Numbered from the stretch's first letter, positions 25,714-34,841 are shown. The stretch: DNA of 64,000 nt from Polaromonas sp. AER18D-145 (GCF_002379095.1 NZ_NBZV01000024.1:1-64000), one strand, 5' to 3'. The notes: generated from the sequence alone by a model not told the origin. Numbers and translations: made by a program.

Positions 25714-27078
25714 TCAGGTGCCCCGTGCGAGCGCGACCTCGACGGCGGCACCGAGGCTGAGCAGCCGCTCGTCCTGGCCATGCACGCCGGCAAGCATCAG
25801 GCCGACCGGTGCCTCGCCGGGCTTGTGACAGGGCAGGCTCAATGCACACCCGTCGAGGAAATTGATGAGCGTCGGGTTGCGCAGCATGAGCAGGTTGGTG
25901 GCCCCATAAAGCTCCTCGCTGTCCTGCAACAGCGCGATCGGCGGGGCCACAACGGGCACGGTCGGCATGAGCAGGGTGTCACTGTTCGCGTCCAGAAGGC
26001 GCTGATGCACGCCGGCAATCCAGCGGCGCCGATCCCCCAGCAGCGTCAGGTAGTCGGCTGCTGTCATCGCGGCGCCGCGCCGTATGCGCACCGAGACCCG
26101 CGGGTCGTACTCGGCTTCACCCGTCTGGAGCAGACGCGCATGCCAGGCCCAGGCCTCGGCCGCAATAAAGCCGCCAAGGCGGTTGATATGTCCCAGCTCG
26201 GCGAACTCGGGCATGTCGATCTCCACCAAGTGTGCCCCCGCCGCGGACAGGGTACGACAGGCGGCGTCGAACGCGGCGGCCACCGTGGCATCCATGCCCT
26301 CGAAAACCAGCGTTCGCGGCACCGCGATGCACCGGTCGGCAAGTGAGGCCGGACGAAGCGCGGCGCCAGCACGCGCAGAAAGAACCGCGTCGAGTTGCGC
26401 ACAACACGCCACGCTGCGCGCAAGCGGTCCGATCGAGTCCAGCGTGAAGGACAGCGGCAGAACCCCCTCGGTCGGCACGCGTTGCGCGGTCGGCTTGAAG
26501 CCGGTCAGGCCACACAAGGCCGACGGAATGCGCACTGAACCGCCGGTGTCCGTGCCAATCGCTGCGGCGGCCATGCCATCGGTCACCGACACCGCGGCAC
26601 CCGACGAGGACCCGCCGGGGATGCGTCCGGTCGCCCGGTCCCAGGGGTTGCGGGGTGTGCCGTAATGCGGGTTCAGCCCCAGGCCCGAGTATGCAAACTC
26701 CGTCATGTTGGTGCGGCCAATGACCACGGCTCCGGCCGCGCGCAGGCGCTGCACCACGACGCTATCAGTTGTTGCTGGTGCTGCCCCGTTCAGCACACGC
26801 GATCCGGCACGCGTGATCTGCCCGGCCTCGTCGAACAGGTCCTTGACCGATATCGGTATGCCGGCCAGAGGCGGCAGCGGAACTTTCGCCGCACGCAGGG
26901 CATCGATCGCATTGGCCGTGGCTCGGGCCGTGGCGGCATGCACCGCAACAAACGTGCTTGACGCTTCGCTGGAGGTGATGGCGGCGTCCAGCGCCTGTTC
27001 GGTGAGATCGCGGCTGCTGATGCGGCCGCTGTCAAGCTCAGCGCGCCAGTAGCCCAGCGTTTTCGGAAGAAGGGACAT
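25714..27078 (-). CDS. Amidase signature family hydrolase
   Basis: A 454-residue enzyme with the Ser-cisSer-Lys triad region: Lys79 (IPISVKDLFDEAG), cis-Ser in PGGSSSGAAV near 157-158, nucleophile Ser181 in GTDTGGSVRIPS. The length and layout fit aliphatic/aryl amidases; no GatB or GatC is nearby, so it is not the tRNA amidotransferase subunit. It lies 21 bases after dctM in the TRAP operon, so the transporter may bring in an amide that it hydrolyses. Confidence 0.9.
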   Translation of the reverse strand: MSLLPKTLGYWRAELDSGRISSRDLTEQALDAAITSSEASSTFVAVHAATARATANAIDALRAAKVPLPPLAGIPISVKDLFDEAGQITRAGSRVLNGAAPATTDSVVVQRLRAAGAVVIGRTNMTEFAYSGLGLNPHYGTPRNPWDRATGRIPGGSSSGAAVSVTDGMAAAAIGTDTGGSVRIPSALCGLTGFKPTAQRVPTEGVLPLSFTLDSIGPLARSVACCAQLDAVLSARAGAALRPASLADRCIAVPRTLVFEGMDATVAAAFDAACRTLSAAGAHLVEIDMPEFAELGHINRLGGFIAAEAWAWHARLLQTGEAEYDPRVSVRIRRGAAMTAADYLTLLGDRRRWIAGVHQRLLDANSDTLLMPTVPVVAPPIALLQDSEELYGATNLLMLRNPTLINFLDGCALSLPCHKPGEAPVGLMLAGVHGQDERLLSLGAAVEVALARGT

Positions 27079-27099
27079 GGATCGTTCTCGGCAACAGGC

Positions 27100-28398
27100 T
27101 CAACGAGCCGTCATGGCCTGGGGCAGGCTCAGCACGATCTCGGGAAACATCGTGATGAGAACGGTGGCGACCACCATCAGCAGGAAGAACGGGAAGCTGG
27201 CCTTGGCCACGGTGAAGATGTCCTTGCCGGTGAGGTTTTGCACCACGAACAGGTTGAAGCCCACCGGTGGCGTGATCTGCGCCATTTCGACCACCAGCAC
27301 GATGTAGATACCGAACCAGAGCATGTCGATGCCGGCGGCCTGCACCGCCGGAAGAATCACCGAGGTGGTCAGCAACACGATGGAAATGCCGTCCAGGAAG
27401 CAGCCCAGGATGATGAAGAAGACCGTGAGCGCAACCAGCAGCGCCCAGGCCGGCAGTTGCATCGCCGCGATCCAGTCGGCCAGCGCCGCCGGCAAACCGG
27501 TAAAGCTCATCGCGGACGTCAGGAAGGCGGCGCCGAGCAGGATGAAAAAGATCATCGTCGAGGTGCGCACCGCGCCGAGCAGGCTGTCCAGGAAGGTCGC
27601 CCGGTTTAGCATGCCGGAGAAACCGGCGATCAGCAGCGCGCCCACCACGCCGATGGCTGCGGCTTCAGTGGCGGTGGCCAAGCCCGCGTAGATGGAGCCG
27701 ATCACACCGATGATCAGCAGGACCACCGGGATCAACCGGCGCGTGGCGTAGACCTTCTGGGCGAAGCGCATCGCCAGGCCGGCGGCCGGGATCTTGTCCT
27801 TGTTCAACAGCGACCAGAAGATGATGTAGCCCGAAAACAGCGCCATCAGCAGCAGGCCGGGCAGGACGCCGGCGATGAAAAGTCGGGCCACCGACACCTG
27901 CGCCGCCACGCCATAAACGATCATGATGATGGACGGCGGAATCAGGAGCCCCAGCGTACCGGCGCCAGCGAGCGAACCGATCGAGATCGATTCGGGATAA
28001 CCGCGCGACTTGAGCTCGGGCAGCGAGATCCGGCCGATGGTCGCAGCCGTGGCCGCCGACGAACCGCTCACCGCGGCGAAGATGCCGCAGCCCAGCACAT
28101 TGACGTGGAGCAGGCGGCCGGGCAGGCGCTCCACCCATGGCGCCAATCCCGCGAACATGTCGTCCGACAGCTTGGTGCGAAACAGGATCTCCCCCATCCA
28201 GATGAACAGCGGCAGCGCCGTCATCGTCCAGCTGGCGCTCGAGGCCCAACTGGTGGTCGCCAGGATGGCGCCGCCCGGCGCGTCAGTGAACAGCTCCATG
28301 CCGATGATGCCGACGGCCAGCAGCGCGGGCGCCACCCACACCCCCATTGCCAGCAGCAGGAACAAGGCCCCGATCAATACGATTGCAATCGTGGTCAT
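27100..28398 (-). CDS. dctM: TRAP transporter large permease DctM
   Basis: A 432-residue membrane protein with about twelve hydrophobic segments; GVAAQVSVARLFIAGVLPG and FLDGISIVLLTTSVILPA are DctM signatures. ATG 28398 is chosen over an upstream in-frame start because it sits one base from the dctQ stop. It is the Na+/H+-driven channel subunit of a tripartite periplasmic transporter, working with the small subunit and receptor encoded just upstream. Confidence 0.94.
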   Translation of the reverse strand: MTTIAIVLIGALFLLLAMGVWVAPALLAVGIIGMELFTDAPGGAILATTSWASSASWTMTALPLFIWMGEILFRTKLSDDMFAGLAPWVERLPGRLLHVNVLGCGIFAAVSGSSAATAATIGRISLPELKSRGYPESISIGSLAGAGTLGLLIPPSIIMIVYGVAAQVSVARLFIAGVLPGLLLMALFSGYIIFWSLLNKDKIPAAGLAMRFAQKVYATRRLIPVVLLIIGVIGSIYAGLATATEAAAIGVVGALLIAGFSGMLNRATFLDSLLGAVRTSTMIFFILLGAAFLTSAMSFTGLPAALADWIAAMQLPAWALLVALTVFFIILGCFLDGISIVLLTTSVILPAVQAAGIDMLWFGIYIVLVVEMAQITPPVGFNLFVVQNLTGKDIFTVAKASFPFFLLMVVATVLITMFPEIVLSLPQAMTAR

Positions 28399-28399
28399 G

Positions 28400-28903
28400 T
28401 CATTCGCTCCGTTCTTCGCCGTCGCCGATTTCAAACTGTTGATGCCGCAGCACGCACAGCAGCCGCTCGCCGAAGGCCACGGCCAGCAGCGTCGAGCCCA
28501 GTGCCATTGGCAGCTGCGGCAGCCACAGCGGCACCGGCACCAGGCCTTGCGACAACTCGTTGAATCGATAGCTTTCCAGCACGAAGGCCGAGCAATACCA
28601 GGCCAGGTACAGGGCCAGGCAGAGCCCGATCATGCTGGCCAGCACTTCCATCGCGTGATGCAGTGATGGCGGCACAAACCGCGCCACGGCGGACACCCGG
28701 ATGTGGGAGCCGCAGTGCAGGGCATAGGGCAGGCCGAAGAAGCCCGCGGCGGCCATGGCCCAGGCCGCGAACTCATCGGCGTCACGCACCGTCGAGCCCA
28801 GGTTGCGGGCCACCACCTGGGCCAGGATCATGGTGCAGATCAGAATCAGCGAAGCCGCCGACAACAGTCCCGAAGCCAGGTACAAACGGTGCAGTGCCTT
28901 CAT
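28400..28903 (-). CDS. dctQ: TRAP transporter small permease DctQ
   Basis: A 167-residue protein with four membrane segments and the pattern LAQVVARNLGSTVRDADEFAAW at about 28-49, typical of DctQ. It lies 6 bases after dctP and one base before dctM, so the three are co-translated. Confidence 0.92.
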   Translation of the reverse strand: MKALHRLYLASGLLSAASLILICTMILAQVVARNLGSTVRDADEFAAWAMAAAGFFGLPYALHCGSHIRVSAVARFVPPSLHHAMEVLASMIGLCLALYLAWYCSAFVLESYRFNELSQGLVPVPLWLPQLPMALGSTLLAVAFGERLLCVLRHQQFEIGDGEERSE

Positions 28904-28909
28904 CGCGGC

Positions 28910-29887
28910 TTAGCGCTTGGCCTGATCGATCACGGCCTTGCCGTCAGCGCCAGCTTTTTTGACCCAGTCCGCGGCCATCACGGCACCAATCTTGGTGAGC
29001 TCGACTTCAATCGCTGGCGGTGTGGTGCCCACGATCATGCCGTTCTTCGCGAGTGTCTGGGTCAATTCGCTGGTTTGCTTGCGCGCCATGTCCCAGCCCC
29101 TTTTTTCGGCGCGTTCAGCAGCCTCAAGCACGGCTTTCTGCGAAGCGGGCGGCAACCGTTCAAACGCGCGTGCGTTGACCATGGTCACGTTTTTGGGAAT
29201 GAAGGCCTGGACGTCGTAGTAGTACTTGGAGAAATCCCAGGCCTGCGAATCCACCCCGGTAGCGGGAGAAGTGATCATCGCCTCGATCAAACCGGTCCCG
29301 AAGGCCTGCGGAACGTCGCCCGAATTAACGGTCGTGGGCGAAGCGCCCATCAGCTCGACCAGACGTGAGGTCGCGGCGTTGTAGGCACGAAACTTCATGC
29401 CCTTGAACTGGGCCATCTGCGTGACAGGCACCTTGGTGTAGATGCCCTGAGGCGGCCATGGCACGCTGTAGAGCAGCTTGATGCCCTGCTTCTGCAGCCG
29501 CGACTCCATGCCGGCGCGGCTGGCCTTCCAGAGTTTCCAGGCGCTGTCGAAGTCGCGCGCCAGCAGGGGCACGGCATCGACTTCGAAGATGGGATCTTCA
29601 TTGCCGAGCACCGAGATGAGCACGTCGCCGACCTGCACCTGGCCGGTTTGCACGGCACGCTTGAGGTCGGGCCGCTTGAAGAGCGACGAATTGGAATGGG
29701 TCTTGATTTCGAGTTCGCCGCCGGTGGCCTTGGCCACGTCAGCAGCGAACTCGCGCGCGACGGCCGAGATGTAGTTGCCGTCGGGTTGCTCGACGGACAT
29801 GTTCCAGCGGTCTGCTGCGTGGGCCGATGACAGGCTCATGCAGGCGGCGGCCAGGGCGGATAAGAGGTAGCGGCGGTTCAGGGTCAT
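28910..29887 (-). CDS. dctP: TRAP transporter receptor DctP
   Basis: A 325-residue periplasmic receptor. The signal peptide MTLNRRYLLSALAAACMSLS ends after AHA at residue 24. The mature part has KTHSNSSLFKRPDLKRAVQTGQ and the MKFRAYNAATSRLVELMGASPT motif, whose Arg is the usual carboxylate-binding residue of DctP proteins. The start at ATG 29887 gives the full signal peptide. The ligand is presumably an organic acid; its identity is unknown. Confidence 0.93.
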   Translation of the reverse strand: MTLNRRYLLSALAAACMSLSSAHAADRWNMSVEQPDGNYISAVAREFAADVAKATGGELEIKTHSNSSLFKRPDLKRAVQTGQVQVGDVLISVLGNEDPIFEVDAVPLLARDFDSAWKLWKASRAGMESRLQKQGIKLLYSVPWPPQGIYTKVPVTQMAQFKGMKFRAYNAATSRLVELMGASPTTVNSGDVPQAFGTGLIEAMITSPATGVDSQAWDFSKYYYDVQAFIPKNVTMVNARAFERLPPASQKAVLEAAERAEKRGWDMARKQTSELTQTLAKNGMIVGTTPPAIEVELTKIGAVMAADWVKKAGADGKAVIDQAKR

Positions 29888-29906
29888 GGGACTCTCCAGA
29901 AAAAAA

Positions 29907-30554
29907 TCAGGAAGCCAATCGCCAAAGCGACTGGAACGAATAGACCTCACCCGGGGGCAGTCCCAGGGATTCGGACAAGGCCAGCGCATGGTGGTGGGCA
30001 GCCGTGGCGCGGGTCGCCTCCACCATCACGAGCGCATCCGACGGTGCAGCCACCGCATCCGCGGTGACCGGGGTGGACAGGCCGGCATCGGTTTCGAGCA
30101 GCGTCGTGCGAATAACGTGGTCCTGCCCGGTCAGGGCGGTCAACATCTGCTGCAGTCGCGCTTTGACGCCTGGCTGCCGCAGCGTGGCTTCTGGCACCAC
30201 AAAAAGCGCCAGCGCACCGCCCTCTCCAGCGCCCGCTTCCAGGGTCAACTGGCCCACGCGGCGTTGCGTGCCTCGCATCCGCGTGAAGTTTTCAAGCGAC
30301 CAGGCGGTCTGGTTGGCAAAGGCGCGACGATAGGGCTCCGACTGAAAAATATCCAGGCTGTCGGTGTAATAGAGCGCCAGATAGGGGCGTGGACAGTCGC
30401 CGATGGCACCAAAACGGCGCGCACTCTGGAAGCCGGGGATGGCCACACGCTCCTGCATATGTTCGCGGTCATACCAGCGGTTGAAGTCCAGATCGTGCTC
30501 TGGCTCGATGTTGGTCCAGATGCAGAGGAGGCCCCGTGTCTTGTCAGTGTTCAT
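29907..30554 (-). CDS. Hypothetical protein with two alpha/beta-barrel-like halves
   Basis: A 215-residue protein of unknown function. The first half begins GLLCIWTNIEPEHDLDFNRW, followed by YDREHMQERVAIPGFQSARRF, a layout seen in dimeric alpha/beta barrel proteins such as EthD-like and DUF4286 relatives; the second half (about 110-215) looks like a diverged repeat ending GEVYSFQSLWRLAS. It is the first gene of the TRAP operon, 19 bases before dctP, so it may act on the imported compound. Confidence 0.75.
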   Translation of the reverse strand: MNTDKTRGLLCIWTNIEPEHDLDFNRWYDREHMQERVAIPGFQSARRFGAIGDCPRPYLALYYTDSLDIFQSEPYRRAFANQTAWSLENFTRMRGTQRRVGQLTLEAGAGEGGALALFVVPEATLRQPGVKARLQQMLTALTGQDHVIRTTLLETDAGLSTPVTADAVAAPSDALVMVEATRATAAHHHALALSESLGLPPGEVYSFQSLWRLAS

Positions 30555-30567
30555 ATGGGATCAGAAG

Positions 30568-30606
30568 ATCATGTTGACTATTCGACATAGTTTCATCCAA
30601 CATGAT
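30568..30606. promoter_or_regulatory. Nested inverted repeats upstream of the TRAP operon
   Basis: Outer arms ATCATGTTG (30568-30576) and CAACATGAT (30598-30606) are perfect 9-base complements; inside them ACTAT-N5-ATAGT (30577-30591) is a second dyad. The site lies 14-52 bases before the first gene of the operon, in a 105-base AT-rich gap below the LysR gene, and is the best candidate operator for that LysR. Confidence 0.65.
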
Positions 30607-30659
30607 GTGCAAATCCAACAAGTAATATTGACGAGCATCCATCAATTTAATTTATGAGC

Positions 30660-31622
30660 CTAGGGGCGCGTGGAAATGGTCCAGGGATCGGCGGCCACAT
30701 CGGCCGCGGGCATGCGTGCAACATCTCCAGGTAAACCCCGGGCGAAATCCTGCGCAGTTTGTTGCGCTACCGCCGCGATCTGCTGAAACAGCGGCGTCTC
30801 CGGCCCCGATCGGTAGGAACAGACGAGCGACATGTTCGGCATCTCGGTGTCGATTTGCAGGAGGCGCACATCACCGTTGGCCAGTTCACGCTGGATGATT
30901 GCAGGCGGAATCATGGCCAGGCCAAAACCATCGACCACCAGTCGAACCATGGCCGAAACCGAGGTCATGCAATTGATGCGGACCGGTTTGCCGACCTGGT
31001 CGTCGAACAGCCGCTCGAGAAATCTGTGCGGACCCGAATTGCGTGAGAAGCTCAGGATGGGGAACGTTGCAATGTCGGACAGCGTCAGCACGTCACCATG
31101 AAGGTTAAGGCCAGTCGCACCGAACCAGCGCATCGGGAAGTCGCACAGCGGCATGTTTTGTACATCAACCCCGAGCACGGGATCGGTCTGCAGAATCAGG
31201 TCAAGATTGCCCTTGGTGAACTGCTCGATCAACCGGATCGTCGTGTCGCCAGCCAATTCCACTTCCAGCTGAGGATAGACGCGGTGAATGCGTGCCATCA
31301 ATTCGGGAAACCAGGAATGAATGATGGACTCGATCACGCCGATCCGAACAACGCCGGTATACAGCGCCCGGTCTTTCATGCTCTCAAGCATGTCGTGCGT
31401 GGTCCGCACGAGGCGATCAGCGTAGACCAGCGCCTTGCTGCCTTCCAGCGTCAACGTGACTTCGCGGTCGCCCCGATCGAACAAGCGAACGCCCAGCTCC
31501 TGCTCCAGCGTCGCGATGCGGCTGGAGACCGCGGCCTGTGTGGTGTGAAGTTTTTCTGCGGTTAATCGGAAATTGCGAAGCTTTGCAAGCCATACAAATG
31601 TTTCCAGAAATCGAAGATTCAT
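30660..31622 (-). CDS. LysR-family regulator of the TRAP operon
   Basis: A 320-residue LysR protein: NFRLTAEKLHTTQAAVSSRI is the helix-turn-helix, and the effector domain begins near 90. Unusually for LysR it points the same way as its presumed target, 105 bases upstream of the operon, with a double dyad between. The effector domain resembles regulators of aromatic or organic acid uptake, but no ligand can be assigned. The 228 bases upstream, to 31850, show no gene. Confidence 0.9.
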   Translation of the reverse strand: MNLRFLETFVWLAKLRNFRLTAEKLHTTQAAVSSRIATLEQELGVRLFDRGDREVTLTLEGSKALVYADRLVRTTHDMLESMKDRALYTGVVRIGVIESIIHSWFPELMARIHRVYPQLEVELAGDTTIRLIEQFTKGNLDLILQTDPVLGVDVQNMPLCDFPMRWFGATGLNLHGDVLTLSDIATFPILSFSRNSGPHRFLERLFDDQVGKPVRINCMTSVSAMVRLVVDGFGLAMIPPAIIQRELANGDVRLLQIDTEMPNMSLVCSYRSGPETPLFQQIAAVAQQTAQDFARGLPGDVARMPAADVAADPWTISTRP

Positions 31623-31850
31623 TCCGTCAGTTTAAGGCAAGGCGGAACAACCCACGTGGGCTGGCGGGTCCGCGGGCGGCAGGTGATGCAGCGCAAGCCT
31701 TGCGCACAGCACTGGCCCTGCAAACATGTGTTCATGGGCCTGCCGGCGCGGTGCGCCGTTGTCTCCGGTCGCCAGCCCGGCAGGTCAGAGCAGGTCTAAA
31801 ACAATCGGCGGACGCAATGGACGCATTGAAGACATGCACACCCCCGCTCT

Positions 31851-32912
31851 TCACGCCCGGGGCCGGACGCCCTCAAACGCATCCTGCAGCAACTGGCGGA
31901 TCGCAGCGCGCTCCAGCGGCCGCGGGTTCGGGTACTGGTTCTGCATGGCGATGTCACAGGCCCGGTCGAGGTCGGACGCCTTCATGCCGATGTCACGCAG
32001 CGCCACCGGCGCGCCGTTGTTCTGCGCCAGGTCGAACACCGCCTGTGCTGCACTGCGGCCCTGGAGCGCCTGCGCGATGGCCTGCATGGCCTGCGGCGCC
32101 GCGGCCGCGTTGTAGGCCAGCGCGTGCGGCAGCACGATGGTGTGGGTGTCGGCATGCGGCAGGTTGAAACTGCCGCCCAAGGTGTGGCACAGCTTGTGGT
32201 GCAGCGCCATGCCGACATTGCCCAGCACGGTGCCGCACAGCCAGGCGCCGTACAACGCGTCGCTGCGGGCGGTGATATCCATCGCTTCTTTTTTGATAGC
32301 TGGCAGCGCCCGCCCCATGGCGGTGATGCCTTCCTTGGCCATCAGATCCATGATGGGGTTGCTGTCCACCGCATACAGGCCCTCGGCCGCGTGGGCCAAC
32401 GCGTTGATGCCGCTGGTCACGCTCATGCGGACCGGCAGGCTCAGGGTCAGCTCGGGGTCATAGATGACGGTGCGCGGCAACACGCGGGCATCCTTGCCGG
32501 TCTTTTTCAGTCCGGCTTCGGTGATGCCGTAAATGGAAGTCATCTCGGAGCCGGCATAGGTGGTGGGGATCGCCAGAATCGGCAGGCCGGAATCGAGGGC
32601 AATCGCCTTGCCCAGCCCGGTGGTGGAGCCGCCGCCAATCGCGACGGCGCAGTCGGCGCCGAGCCGGCGGGCCAGCTCGCGGGCTTCGCGTGCGGTCTCC
32701 ATCGGCACATGCATGACGGCCCGGTCAAACACGCCGGCGGCACGCGGCCCCAGCAGGGCGGCAATCATCTCGGCCGAGGCGCGCTGCTCAGGCGTGGACA
32801 GCACCAGCGCCTTGCGTGCGCCGAGTGCCTCGATTTCGCGGCCCAGGTGCTGCAGGCTGCCGGCGCCGAAGACCACACGGGCCGCCTGCGCGTTGTAGAC
32901 AAAGTTTTTCAA
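31851..32912 (-). CDS. Maleylacetate reductase (iron-type alcohol dehydrogenase family)
   Basis: A 353-residue protein of the length of maleylacetate reductases. GGGSTTGLGKAIAL is the NAD(P)-binding turn, IPTTYAGSEMTSIYGIT and GMALHHKLCHTLGGSFNLPHADTH give the family-specific motifs. The start is TTG 32912 with GGAGGA 5-6 bases upstream, overlapping the previous gene by four bases. It reduces maleylacetate to 3-oxoadipate, the step after hydroxyquinol ring opening by the dioxygenases at 15 and 20 kb. A family C repeat core lies in the gene. Confidence 0.93.
   Translation of the reverse strand: MKNFVYNAQAARVVFGAGSLQHLGREIEALGARKALVLSTPEQRASAEMIAALLGPRAAGVFDRAVMHVPMETAREARELARRLGADCAVAIGGGSTTGLGKAIALDSGLPILAIPTTYAGSEMTSIYGITEAGLKKTGKDARVLPRTVIYDPELTLSLPVRMSVTSGINALAHAAEGLYAVDSNPIMDLMAKEGITAMGRALPAIKKEAMDITARSDALYGAWLCGTVLGNVGMALHHKLCHTLGGSFNLPHADTHTIVLPHALAYNAAAAPQAMQAIAQALQGRSAAQAVFDLAQNNGAPVALRDIGMKASDLDRACDIAMQNQYPNPRPLERAAIRQLLQDAFEGVRPRA
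32284..32312. repeat. Family C repeat core inside the maleylacetate reductase gene
   Basis: GCTTCTTTTTTGATAGCTG (32284-32302) is identical to 61710-61728, and GCGCCCG follows in both at nearly the same spacing. In the gene it reads, on the minus strand, as PAIKKEA, in frame. Confidence 0.7.
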
Positions 32913-33796
32913 ACGTCCTCCTGTCCGTCCGCCGGCAAACCGGCGCTGCGCTCGACCGTCTTGATGATGGCCGCGTAGTCGTCCTGGCCGTCGCCCTGGG
33001 CCAGCGCCGCCTGCATGAGTTGGTAGGTGAGCGCCGTCTGCGGCAAGGGCACATGGCTGTCGGCGCCGGCGCCCAGAATCAGCGTCAGGTCCTTGATCAT
33101 CTGCTCGACCGTGAAGGTCGGCGTGAAATCGCGCTGCGAGAGTTGCGCCGATTTCGCCTTGACGATGGGCGAGGCCACCGCGCTGGCGCCCAGCACCTGC
33201 CACATGTCGCCCCAGGCCAGCCCGCCCTTGCGGCCCAGGGTCAGGGCTTCGGCCAGCATGGCACTGGTCTGCGCAATCATCAGGTTGACCACCAGCTTCA
33301 TCAGGCGCGCCTGCTCGGCCTCGCCGAGGTAAAACTGGTTCGGCCCCAGGGTCTTGAGCAAGGGCAACACGCTGTCATAAGCGGCGCGCGGCCCGGACGC
33401 CATCACCGTGAGCTGGGCCGCCTCGGCCATCTTGTTGTTGCCCGAGAGCGTGGTGCGCAGGTAGGGCACCCCGGCCGCCGCCAGCACCTGCGCGACTTCG
33501 GCCGACGCCTGCTGCGACACCGTGCTGGTGTCCACGTAGATCGCGCCGCGCCGCGCGGCAGCCGCCACCTGGGCGCCCACCTGGCGCAGGGCGGCGTCGT
33601 TGGGCAGCGAGGAAACAATGATGTCGGCGCGCGCCATCGCGGCGCCGGCATCGGCCACCTGCAGGCCGTGGCTGCGCGCCAGCTGCAGGCGCGCCTCGCT
33701 GGGGTCGCTGACCGTCACCGCCTGGCCAGCCGCGTGGAAGTGCCCGGCCATCGGCAGGCCCATCTTTCCGACACCGGCGACATGCACCAGCGTCAT
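32909..33796 (-). CDS. 3-hydroxyisobutyrate dehydrogenase-family oxidoreductase
   Basis: A 295-residue NAD(P)-dependent beta-hydroxyacid dehydrogenase. HVAGVGKMGLPMAGHF is the nucleotide-binding motif, SGNNKMAEAAQLTVMASGP the substrate loop (normally SGG; here SGNN), and the catalytic Lys is in LMKLVVNLMIAQT near 165-170. ATG 33796 shares one base with the stop of the Bug gene upstream. The altered substrate loop argues for a substrate other than 3-hydroxyisobutyrate. Confidence 0.87.
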   Translation of the reverse strand: MTLVHVAGVGKMGLPMAGHFHAAGQAVTVSDPSEARLQLARSHGLQVADAGAAMARADIIVSSLPNDAALRQVGAQVAAAARRGAIYVDTSTVSQQASAEVAQVLAAAGVPYLRTTLSGNNKMAEAAQLTVMASGPRAAYDSVLPLLKTLGPNQFYLGEAEQARLMKLVVNLMIAQTSAMLAEALTLGRKGGLAWGDMWQVLGASAVASPIVKAKSAQLSQRDFTPTFTVEQMIKDLTLILGAGADSHVPLPQTALTYQLMQAALAQGDGQDDYAAIIKTVERSAGLPADGQEDV

Positions 33797-34776
33797 CACT
33801 GGCCCTTGAGACCGGCCGCCTTGGCGATGCGCGCGGCGGCGTCCACCTCGGTCTTGATGAAGGCGTTGAAGGCCTCGACCGACAGTGGGAAGGGTTCGGC
33901 ACCCAGCTTGTTCATGCGCTCCTTGACCTCGGGATGGGCCATGGCTTTGAGGGCTTCCTCATGCAGGCGTTTGACGACAGGCGCGGGCGTGGCGCTGGCC
34001 ACAATCATGCCGACCCAGAAGGTGTAGTCGGAACCCGCCACACCGGCCTCGACCGTGGTCGGCACCTGCGGCAGCGCGGGCGAACGCGCCGGTGTGCTGA
34101 CGGCCAGCGCCTGCAGCTTGCCGTCCTTGACCAACGGCAGGGCCGAGGCCAGCGGCGCGAAAAACCAGTCGTTGCTGCCGCCGATGACGTTGGTCATGGC
34201 CTCCGGCGTGCCCTTGTAAGGCACATGCAGGGCCTCGATGCCGGCCTGCAGGCGAAATTTTTCCGCGTTGAGGTGGGTCGCGCTGCCGACGCCGGCCGAA
34301 GCGTAGTTGAGCTGGCCGGGTTTGGCCCGGGCGGCAGCCACGAGATCGGCCACCGACTTCCAGCCCTTGGCCGGGTTGACCACCAGCACGTTGGGCAGGG
34401 CCGCCAGCGGCGTGATGCCGGTGAGGTCCTTCACGGTGTCGTAGCCGATGGTGCTGTAGATCGCCGGGTTCAGCGCATGGCCCGACGAATGCACCAGCAC
34501 GGTGTAACCGTCGGCCTCGCCCTTGGCCACCTGGCCCGCGGCAATGGTGCCGCCGGCGCCGGGTTTGTTCTCGATCACGATGGGCTGGCCCATGCTTTTG
34601 CTCATGGTGTCGGCGATGCTGCGGGCAATCAGGTCGGTGCCACTGCCGGCCGTGAAGGGCACGAGGAATTTGATGGGTTTGCTGGGGTAGCCCTGTCCTG
34701 AGCCTGTCGAAGTGGCCTGGGCCAGCGCGCTGCCCACTGCCAGCAGGCTCATGGCGAAAAAGATGAAACGTTTCAT
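33796..34776 (-). CDS. Bug-family (TctC-type) periplasmic receptor
   Basis: A 326-residue Bug receptor with signal peptide MKRFIFFAMSLLAVGSALAQ and the pattern YPSKPIKFLVPFTAGSGTD. Between the cleavage site and the usual mature start lie nine extra residues (ATSTGSGQG) encoded by a family A repeat, CCTGTCCTGAGCCTGTCGAAG, on the plus strand at about 34691-34712. The frame is kept, so the receptor is probably still functional. It sits 65 bases after the amidohydrolase. Confidence 0.92.
   Translation of the reverse strand: MKRFIFFAMSLLAVGSALAQATSTGSGQGYPSKPIKFLVPFTAGSGTDLIARSIADTMSKSMGQPIVIENKPGAGGTIAAGQVAKGEADGYTVLVHSSGHALNPAIYSTIGYDTVKDLTGITPLAALPNVLVVNPAKGWKSVADLVAAARAKPGQLNYASAGVGSATHLNAEKFRLQAGIEALHVPYKGTPEAMTNVIGGSNDWFFAPLASALPLVKDGKLQALAVSTPARSPALPQVPTTVEAGVAGSDYTFWVGMIVASATPAPVVKRLHEEALKAMAHPEVKERMNKLGAEPFPLSVEAFNAFIKTEVDAAARIAKAAGLKGQ
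34692..34712. repeat. Family A repeat half inside the Bug gene
   Basis: CCTGTCCTGAGCCTGTCGAA is the same half-element found in intergenic copies at 36198, 39322, 42797, 47668 and 61799. Here it codes in frame for the start of the mature receptor. Confidence 0.75.
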
Positions 34777-34841
34777 GGTGCTTGTCTCCTTGGTTTGATG
34801 GTCAAAACGGGTCTCCGCCCTTTTATTACTTATGCAGTCAG

